This document shows, piece by piece, positions 16,534-22,500 of a DNA stretch of 22,500 nt. Both the position numbers and the translations under genes were made by a program. The first letter of the stretch is position 1, and every line of letters begins with the position of its first letter. Below the pieces are notes generated by a model. The model was not told the origin of the DNA. It did no database searches and saw nothing but the letters and a program-made list of their open reading frames with translations. The DNA is from Prorocentrum cordatum. Taxonomy: Eukaryota; Sar; Dinophyceae; Prorocentrales; Prorocentraceae. The stretch is taken from NCBI GenBank assembly GCA_963575745.1, contig CAUYUJ010016891.1, positions 49,643-72,142 of the forward strand. Direction: 5' to 3'.

Positions 16534-16975
16534 GTGATTGACGGGGGGCGTCTAGTTGGGGCCAGGGGCGCTGAGCAGGTGCGACAGCAGAATCGCTACC
16601 TGCGTAGAGCACTCGCCGACGCGAGCGCGCGCGAGCAGCAGGCGCACCGCAACTCTCGACAGGCTGAGGGGCGGGTTCAACTCGAGGAACGGAGGGCGGA
16701 AGTCGGCTCGGCAGAGCGGCGTCATGCGCTGCGACAAGAGATGCGCATCCATCGCCGATGGGGGGGGGCTCGCGGAGGAACGCGAGAGGCGCCCGCGAGA
16801 AGCGCGCCGAGGAGGCGACCGAAGAGCGCCGTCGAGCCTGAGCGCGCCGAGGATTGCTCCGAGGCCCAAGGACGCCTTGGGAACGTGGAGATTGGGGATG
16901 CCCGGCAGGCCTTCAACGCGGCCGCTGCTACCGGCGACGAGGATTTGCATCAATTCCTACCACTGGTGCCGCCTG
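16534..16975 (+). pseudogene. Relic gene 2, second coiled-coil-like segment
   Basis: An open frame from about 16570 reads AEQVRQQNRYLRRALADASA and continues Gln/Arg/Glu/Ala-rich to about 16750. There a run of nine G follows and the best coding frame changes. Later it reads GDARQAFNAAAATGDEDLHQ (about 16895-16954). It fits the preceding coiled coil. The G run at 16760-16768 is a likely slippage site. Confidence 0.4.
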
Positions 16976-17060
16976 TGCTGCGACGTCCGCTGGGGGTCGG
17001 GATCGCGCCGCCATGGCAATCGCAGTCCGACGGCGTGCCGAGGGGGAAGGACGTGCGCGC

Positions 17061-17136
17061 GGCTCTCGCGGCTTTCTCTTCGCAGCCAGTCGAACGCCGG
17101 CTCTCGCGGCTCTCTCCTCGCAGCCAGTCGAACGCG
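17061..17136 (+). repeat. 38-bp tandem duplication
   Basis: GGCTCTCGCGGCT-TCTC-TCG and CAGCCAGTCGAACGC occur in two units, 17061-17098 and 17099-17136, with three differences. 38 is not a multiple of 3, so the duplication shifts the reading frame of relic gene 2. Confidence 0.92.
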
Positions 17137-18016
17137 ACGGGCGAGCCGCGCGTCGCATTTCTACCCCGGCGAGGTCGACGTGGGCGCCGAGAACGCCGCG
17201 GGCGGCGCGCGCTCGGAGTGGCGGGCGGGGCTGGCCGACGCCGTTTGCAGGGGCCGACGGCAGCGTGCTTCCAGTTCAACCCGGCCCACCTATGCCCCGT
17301 CGCCATTCGCGAGGAGGCACGACGGCGTCGCGCCGACTGAGCAGATGACGCCGCGAGCTATCAGCCCACAGCGACGCTTCATTGGCGCACCTGGCAGGGG
17401 CTCGTCGTCGCCGCAAGCCCGCAAGCACCCGGCCCTACCCGCAAGAAGCTCAAGAGATAGAGAGGTGGCTACCGACACGAAAGAGCCGTGCGTCACTGTT
17501 CCTGCGTCGCCTGACGCCAGCGCGCCGACCGACCTTGCCACCAGCTACGACGCACCCGAGGCAGGTGGAGACCCATCATCCACCGGGCCCCATCTGGCGG
17601 TGTCGACGCGGCGACTTGCGAGGAAGAGTCCTCGCCGCACATGGCGAGTCTGGGGCACAATTGCGCGCGTCTGGCACAGGCGGGCCATGGCCGACTCGGG
17701 CGGCCAGACCAAGCTGGCAGAGGGCCTCGCGGGAGACGCCGACCTGGGTCGTGTGGCGACCACGAGCATTTGCCAGCGGCCAAACCCTGGCGCGACGTAA
17801 ACCATGCTGGCAACCGACCAGCGCGAAATCAAGCGTCGGGGGCTGCGGCCGACGGGCCCACAGCCAAAGCGCATGCTAGCGGGCCAAGCAGACGACGGCT
17901 CCGCTCCCTGGCCACCGTGGGAAGTCGTATACAAGCAGTGCCGCAAGGACCAGCAGCTTGACAAAGCCAGGCAAATCAAGGCGCTCCCCCTTGATTGCCC
18001 ACAACCAAAGGGCTAA
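17137..18016 (+). pseudogene. Relic gene 2, C-terminal part
   Basis: A frame stays open to a TAA at 17798-17800 (its ORF begins at 16556). It is Ser/Thr/Pro/Arg-rich and looks like a disordered tail, with SPRRTWRVWGTIARVWHRRA near 17630. A second frame, 17804-18016 (TAA), reads MLATDQREIKRRGLRPTGPQ and WPPWEVVYKQCRKDQQLDKA and ends ALPLDCPQPKG. This second frame could be the true C-terminus after one more frameshift, or an independent small ORF. No family is recognised. Confidence 0.38.
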
Positions 18017-18266
18017 CGCCTTTCGGTGGGGCCCGCCTTGCAGCGGCCCGTCAGCGCGCCCGCCTCCTCCTGTAGCATTCGCAGTTATACCAGATTTTTG
18101 CTCCGCGACAGACAGGTGCCTTGCGCCAGCTGCTGCGTTCCGACTCCTTACCTCTGCGCTATTCTTGACCACAAGTGCGAAATCGCCGACAGGAACGGCG
18201 GCGGCGCAGCTGGTCGTGCGATCTCCAGACTCGCCCTCCGACGGCAGCAGAAAAGGGACTCCTACG

Positions 18267-18490
18267 GGCCTCAGCGCGCGGCGACGACGTCAGAAACAGC
18301 TCTGCCTCGTAGTGGGCTCTCGAGGGGCATTCTCACCCACCAGCTATGCTAGCGCACCCCACGCGTCAGCAGAGATGAGGCCTCGGCGTGCGTCGACAAC
18401 GACAGTAGAAACTAGTCTACCTACCGGATCCCCGCGGGGCAATCTCACCCACGAACTATGCTACCTCACCCGACGTACATGCTGAAATAT
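18267..18490 (+). repeat. Diverged tandem duplication, 112-bp unit
   Basis: GGCCTC-GCG-GCG at 18267 and 18379, and CTCACCCAC-A-CTATGCTA at 18332 and 18444, keep the same 112-bp offset. A shorter echo (GGCAGCAGAAAAGGGACTCCTA) precedes unit 1. 18017-18266 and 18491-18930 show no supportable gene. Confidence 0.75.
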
Positions 18491-18960
18491 GGCCTCCACC
18501 AACCTCCAACTTTCCCTACATCCGAGCTTTGTCGCAGCCCCGCTGCCCCCGCCTCATCTCGCTAGCGTCGCTGCCCCCCCTCCTGTTGTGGCGGCGGGGT
18601 TGGACTGCCTCGGTGGCGGGGCGAGCAAATGGGGGCCCGCCGCAGGCCCGCGCGGCAAGGGTCGGTGAGGCCGTGGTCAGGCAGCCGCAGACGTGCGTTT
18701 TGGCAGTCGCCCCTCGTCCCACCTCCATTCCACCACCCTGGTTTCTAGCGGCAGCGGCTGCGACCTTCGGTGGCCTGCCATAACGAAAACAGGGCGACGG
18801 GCTATCATTCAGGGGTGGGGGACTACAACGTACAGAGCGCCACTGCTCAGGATGGCGGACATCTCCCCCGAGCGCGGTGGACCCCCCCCAAGCGGCCGCC
18901 GCTCCTGCGTGCCAAGGGAGGGTGCAGGTCACGTGGATGGTGGGCGCTTCTGGGGGGTTT

Positions 18961-19210
18961 CTTATACGCAGGGGGCGAGGCCCTTATGCCATCCACCGGG
19001 GCGAGAGTGGTCGCCCGCCCCTCTCGGCGAGAGTGGGAGGTCCAACCGCCGCACACGGGGGCGCGACCCTCCCCAGCGCCAGGGCCAATGTGCTGGGAGC
19101 CTTGCGCCTGTCTCAGGTAATGCATCTCGCCTTTGACCCTTGAGGCGCCAGGGTGAGGTTCCCACGAGCAGATGGAGAGGCCCTTGTGCCCTCCGCGCCG
19201 GCGAGCGTGG
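18961..19210 (-). repeat. Dispersed repeat family C, minus-strand copies
   Basis: 19077-19210 reverse-complemented matches 7656-7796 block by block. A further partial unit, 18961-19010, repeats the CCAC-CTCGCC...AAGGGCCTC part, so the array is tandem here with a period of about 190-200 bp. The minus strand encodes QAQGSQHIGPGAG where the other copy encodes QAQGSQYVGLGA. Confidence 0.62.
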
Positions 19211-19413
19211 ACAGGCACCGCGAGGCAGCGAAACGCCAAGGAACCGGGGAGGAGGCGAGGAAGAGAATAGGCCACGGGAACGGGCAGGAAGGAATCCAGA
19301 TATTCACTTTAGATAGAAGAATCCGCAGAAAACAGCGCTTCAAGATCTCGATCTCTAGTCTCTGAAACCTCGCAGCGGATGCGAGGCGAGCGGGGTCCAG
19401 AAGATAACAGTTT

Positions 19414-19638
19414 TCAAACAAATTGGAAAACACTCCTCGTTCGAACAATTTTTCTGAAGCGACAGGGAATGCAAGAGAAAATATCACCTTTAATATAGGA
19501 GTTCAATAACGTGACGATCGTGACGACGGCCACCACGAGGAGCAGGAGAGACCAGCCGCCACAATGCCAGCGCGCCGCCAACCTACCCGCCTCATCCCTT
19601 CCACCACGTCCCAACCTGCGCTTCCATTGTTTAATCAT
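19414..19638 (-). CDS. Small ORF with one predicted membrane segment (doubtful)
   Basis: An ATG at 19636-19638 opens 74 codons ending in a TAA at 19414-19416. The N-terminal half is strongly basic (WKRRLGRGGR). It is followed by a hydrophobic run WSLLLLVVAVVTIVTLL long enough to cross a membrane, then a Cys/Arg-rich tail. This is the topology of a small single-pass protein. It has no neighbours, no recognisable family, and sits in a gene-poor, less GC-rich stretch. The hydrophobic run comes from GTC/GTG-like triplets, so chance is quite possible. Confidence 0.18.
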   Translation of the reverse strand: MIKQWKRRLGRGGRDEAGRLAARWHCGGWSLLLLVVAVVTIVTLLNSYIKGDIFSCIPCRFRKIVRTRSVFQFV

Positions 19639-19639
19639 C

Positions 19640-20300
19640 GGCACCTGTTCACTTTGTTTAAAGCAGAAACTGCAGCAGTGCGACTTGGCTTGCGGCCATC
19701 AGGGCACGCACGCAGCCACCAGGGCATCCACCAGCAGGCCACTGCCACGCCTGTGTTTCCTCGCTCCCGCAACCTTTCGCTGCCGGCCAAAAGTGACGCG
19801 CCTGCCAACTCTCAGCCCCCCCCGCCTCGCTTTTGACTAAACTTTGCACCTCCACGGAGGGGGGCTCTGGGGCGCCCTGGTGCACATCCCCCTCTCTTTA
19901 TCCTTTCTCCTGCGGCTATGATTTGTTAGTTGTAAGCCTCCCCCCTTCTCTCCTCTTTCCTCCATGTCAGTCGTCCTGCGTCTGCATGGCACTTCCCCCG
20001 CAGCCGGTGGGCTTTCGGTTGAGCAGCCCCCAGGGCCGACCCATCCTGGGTGGTGGGTGGCAGTCGGAGATTTCCAACGCTGTCAGGAAGCAGGAGTCGG
20101 GAAGAAGGGGGGAGGCGGAAGGTGCAGGAGGGGGAGGAGGAGGAAACCTTGGCTGCCGTCGCCATTCGCCGTCGTCCTGCTGCTGCTGCTGTTGCTTCTC
20201 GCCGCCGCCGCCCGTCCCGCCGGGGGGGCGGCGTGGCGAGCTCGTGGCGTCGGGCACGTGGGGCGCAGGCGTGGCGCAGCTGTTCCTCCTGGTATTTTGC
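19640..20300. other. Unique sequence without a supportable gene
   Basis: Mixed composition. Short GGA and GCC/CTG triplet runs appear near 20125-20220. Frames are open by composition only. No motif or convincing splice-site pair is seen. Confidence 0.45.
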
Positions 20301-20307
20301 CTGATAG

Positions 20308-20390
20308 CTTCGTCGTCGTCGTCGTCGTCGTCGTCCTCGCCGTCGTCGTCGTCATCGTCGTCGTCGTCGTCGTCGTCGCCGTCATCGCTC
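20308..20390 (+). repeat. (GTC)n microsatellite
   Basis: GTC with CTC, GCC and ATC interruptions. Confidence 0.95.
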
Positions 20391-20415
20391 TTTCTTATCT
20401 TTCGGAGGGCACCAG

Positions 20416-20496
20416 GTATACACCGACACCGATCCTGGCCAGGCCGATCCTGGGACCAAGATCGGTGTGTGTGTGTGTGTGTGTTTGTGTGTGTGC

Positions 20497-20533
<37 letters not shown>

Positions 20534-20627
20534 TGTGCGTTTCTGTTCTTTTCTGCCGAAGCCGGGATGTCGCATACACCGATCTTGGGCCCCCAAATGG
20601 CTTTGTCCAGGATTGATATCGGTGTAC
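20416..20627. mobile_element. Inverted-repeat element with a (TG)n core
   Basis: Left arm 20416-20470 runs from GTATACACCGA through GATCCTGG to CCAAGATCGGTGTGTG. Right arm 20573-20627 starts ATACACCGATCTTGGGCCC and ends CAGGATTGATATCGGTGTAC. Reverse-complemented, the right arm aligns with the left (CACCGA, ATCCTGG, CCAAGATCGGTGT). Each arm is also itself flanked by CACCGA/TCGGTG. The (TG)n repeat at 20464-20540 grows directly out of the GATCGGTGT end. The arrangement looks like a foldback element whose terminus seeded a microsatellite. Words from it also flank the TG repeats at 6203-6232 and 7145-7190. Confidence 0.5.
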
Positions 20628-20800
20628 GACCCTCGCTCCCTCCCTCCCTCCCTCTTGTTCTGCTCCTGCTGTTCGCGAGGTATCTGCTGATTCGCCCAAA
20701 CACCTCATTTGACCCTCCGCCTCGTCTCCTCGTCCCGCCCTCCTCCCTCCTGCTCCTGCTCCTCCTCCTCCCCCCTCCTGTGTGGCGCGGCGGCCCCCAG

Positions 20801-20827
20801 GAAGCCATCCTCGTGTTCCGCCTCGAC
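20801..20827 (+). CDS. Weak candidate later exon of the GTPase gene
   Basis: A pyrimidine-rich stretch and the acceptor CCCCAG|GAA precede a short open piece reading EAILVFRLD. In Roc/Miro-like domains a strand of this kind leads into the switch II D-F/Y-G-G-Q motif, but no such motif follows. The sequence turns into GAC/GGC repeats after about 20830, and no clear donor is visible. If real, the exon is tiny and about 9.5 kb downstream of exon 5, with at least one exon missing between them. Chance is a serious alternative. Confidence 0.17.
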
Positions 20828-21239
20828 CGCGGCCGAGGACGCCGACGACAGACGCGCCGCGGATGGCTGCGGCGGCGGACGGACGACGGCGACGACGAAG
20901 TCGGCTTACGGCGACGGCGGCGGCGGCAATGATGGCGGCGGCGGACGATGGTGACGCCGACGCCGACGCTGCCGGCGGCGGCGTCGTCGTTTCGAGGGTT
21001 TGTGCGGCGTTGCTGGCAGTTCCCGTCGTTGCGGCTGCGCGGAGCTCGGGATCCTGGCCAGGATGCCCCCCCGAGAGGTGTTGGGTGATCCTTCTGCGGT
21101 GGACGCTGGGCGGAAGATGGCCGCGGCGGCGGCGGGGGCGAAGACGGCAGCGGCGGCGACGACTACGACGACGACGACGAGGGCGGCGGCGGCGGCGGGG
21201 CTTCCAGAAGCCGAAGGGCCGACGTCTCGCCTCCTCGCA

Positions 21240-21458
21240 GGGTCCACGTCGATCGGGTCGATCCGATTCGAAATCCAGGCTGGCCCGATGATATTCGATT
21301 CCGATGTTCCGGCGAATGGTTGCGGCCCGACGGTTGCAGGGCTCGTTTCTGCATCCTGGTGCGGCAGAATCGATTCCATTCCGGCTCCGTGCTGATGAGG
21401 CCAGATTCGATGCGCGTTTTGATGCGGTCCGATTTCCCAGCTCGATGCCGACCGATCC
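21240..21458. repeat. GATCCGAT-rich dispersed repeat, copy 2
   Basis: Second copy of the repeat at 3131-3335, in the same orientation. It shares CAGGGTCCA, TCGATCCGATTCGA, GCGGCCCGACGG, TGCATCCTGG/TACACCTGG, GTCCGATTTCC and GATGCCGACCGATCC. It is preceded by a GAC/GGC triplet tract (21155-21200), as copy 1 is preceded by GTC triplets. Confidence 0.65.
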
Positions 21459-21550
21459 TGACGGACGGCCAGCGGGGACCGGCGGAGTTGAGGCGAGGGC
21501 GGAAGCACATCGGGGGTGGCACAGAGGGGGGTGATGACAAGGGGTGGTGG

Positions 21551-21574
21551 ATATCATGGCATGGGCCATGATAT
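21551..21574. other. Perfect 10-bp hairpin
   Basis: ATATCATGGC, then ATGG, then GCCATGATAT. A half-copy (GGCCATGAT) occurs at 21650. Confidence 0.8.
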
Positions 21575-21663
21575 TTCCCCAGATTTCATAGCGCCTCTTC
21601 TTATTTCATTACGTCCCTGGCCCCCCCTTGGGCCGCGCACATGCCGCCGGCCATGATTTGCAC

Positions 21664-21693
21664 CCCCCCTCTTGGACGCCCCCCTCTTGGCCG
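21664..21693 (+). repeat. Two 15-bp tandem units
   Basis: CCCCCCTCTTGGACG at 21664-21678 and CCCCCCTCTTGGCCG at 21679-21693. Confidence 0.9.
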
Positions 21694-21926
21694 CCCCCGA
21701 GTACAGTGTGGCCCTCCAAGAGAGGCCAGCGCAAGGTGCCCAGGGTTTCTGCAGTCTCTTCAGCTGCGCTGCCGCGCGGGTCGCGCCTTGGGGGGGGTGC
21801 GCGGCACAGGGCTGTGGCGCGGCGCGGCGGGGTCGCTGCTTCGCGGGGGTCCTTTTCGAATTTTTTTGTTCGGGAGCTCGGCGGGGGGAGCCCAGGAAGT
21901 GCCACCTCTTGGAGGCTTGTGCCAGC

Positions 21927-22213
21927 CCGCGATCCTCGATCCTCGAATCCTGTGTCCTCGAAGCCTCGGACCTCGAACCGTTCGAACCTCGATCCTCGAT
22001 CCGCGATCCTGGATCCTCGAAGCCTCGAGCTTCGAACCTCGATTTTCGATCCACGACCCTCGAAGCCTCGATCCTCGAACGCTCGATCCTCGATATCTCG
22101 ATCCTCGGGTGCTCGAGGCCTCGAAGCCACGACCCCCTCGATCCTCTGAGCCACGATCCTCGAGGAGACGCCTCGGGCCTCGAGGCCTCGAAGCCTCGAT
22201 CCTCGAATCCTGG
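21927..22213 (+). repeat. CTCGA minisatellite, 7/8-bp units
   Basis: About 35 units of CCTCGATC, CCTCGAAG and variants. Both strands are open and give Ser/Arg/Asp/Glu-rich repeats, which I regard as a by-product. The array resumes after the MITE copy at 22226-22388 (GAGGCCTCGAGGCCACGAG at 22389), so the element probably inserted into it. Confidence 0.92.
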
Positions 22214-22225
22214 AAGCCACAAGAC

Positions 22226-22388
22226 TTGAGTCGGGCCCGTCCCTCTACAGGAGGAATACTCAGAAATAGTCAACAAATAATCAGGGGACTATTTTTGGAG
22301 CCTTTTTCTGCCATTTTGGAGTATTTTTGGAGTATTTTCAATTTTTCGTCGAAGATCCCCCTGCAGGAGGACACGCCCGACTCAACAC
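22226..22388 (+). mobile_element. MITE-like element, family 1, copy 2
   Basis: 163 bp. The 5' end TTGAGTCGGGC (22226-22236) is exactly complementary to GCCCGACTCAA (22375-22385). The 3' end extends to the full terminus (CTCAACAC) seen at the start of copy 1. Subterminal CTACAGGAGG and CTGCAGGAGG extend the inverted repeat. The AT-rich core has TATTTTTGGAGTATTTT. It is nested in the CTCGA minisatellite, and no clean target-site duplication is visible. Confidence 0.75.
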
Positions 22389-22500
22389 GAGGCCTCGAGG
22401 CCACGAGCCCCCTCGCAGCCGCCGAGCCCCCCGGGCGCGGCGACGGCGGCGGCCCTGGGCGCGCCCCGAGCCTCAGGACGGGCGGCGCAGCGCCGGCTCC
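22389..22500 (+). other. End of minisatellite and GC-rich edge
   Basis: The last CTCGA units are followed by CCCCCTCGCAG|CCGCCGAG, which could be a splice acceptor (AG at 22419-22420) before a GC-rich open stretch. The window ends before this can be judged. Confidence 0.25.

Noticed and set aside
21985-21999. GTTCGAAC, like a tRNA T-loop
   Set aside because: It is a unit variant of the CTCGA minisatellite; no cloverleaf fits the flanks. The GTTCGAAC near 19440 also lacks a cloverleaf.
22308-22320. GCCATTTTGG resembling the core of the dinoflagellate spliced leader
   Set aside because: Only about 10 bases match, the expected CTCAAG end is missing, and the site is inside the MITE. No spliced-leader relic was found elsewhere by eye.

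Overview
The window looks like nuclear DNA of a dinoflagellate (inferred, not proven). It is very GC-rich and packed with triplet and dinucleotide repeats. It has no bacterial-style gene packing. The few convincing coding pieces are short exons whose inferred splice sites use GC donors (G|GC) and AG|G acceptors, a combination known from dinoflagellates. There is no intact gene, tRNA, rRNA or CRISPR array that I can support.

The main object is a plus-strand gene spread as short exon islands over at least 11 kb. Exons at 1520-1635, 2737-2799, 4070-4129, probably 5822-5908 and 11203-11284 read, in order, as a helical lead-in, a P-loop (GSGRVGKTS), a switch-I-like S-T-x-G segment and a helix. This is the layout of a Roc/Miro-like (Roco-type) GTPase domain. 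The introns are 1.1 to 5.3 kb and are filled with microsatellites, small inverted-repeat elements and decayed genes. A weak candidate for a later exon lies at 20801-20827, so the gene may continue past the window.

Layout. 1-1519: probable intron with one MITE-like element and a pair of tandem hairpins. 1520-5908: exons 1 to 4, a second MITE with 27-bp perfect terminal inverted repeats, a dispersed GATCCGAT-rich repeat, and minisatellites. 5909-8400: TG, GAG and CTC tracts, a near-perfect 34-bp palindrome, and duplicated repeat units. 8430-10721 (minus): relic of an unrecognised protein gene, broken by frameshifts and stops. 10905-14093: 3.2 kb of triplet repeats, with a CTC block, exon 5, a 2.1-kb GAT/GCT array, then a GAG block complementary to the CTC block. 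14459-14651: short direct repeats. 15259-18016 (plus): a second broken gene, with a coiled-coil-like middle. 18267-19210: tandem and dispersed repeats. 20300-21700: GTC and TG repeats, an inverted-repeat element, and the second copy of the GATCCGAT-rich repeat. 21927-22500: an 8-bp CTCGA minisatellite interrupted by the second copy of the first MITE.

The most interesting signal is how the introns relate to exon sequence. Two intron boundaries carry direct copies of exon sequence. Inside intron 2 there is also a fragment resembling the uninterrupted exon 2/exon 3 junction. This suggests introns gained by duplication or insertion. All homology calls come from reading the sequence; no database search was possible.
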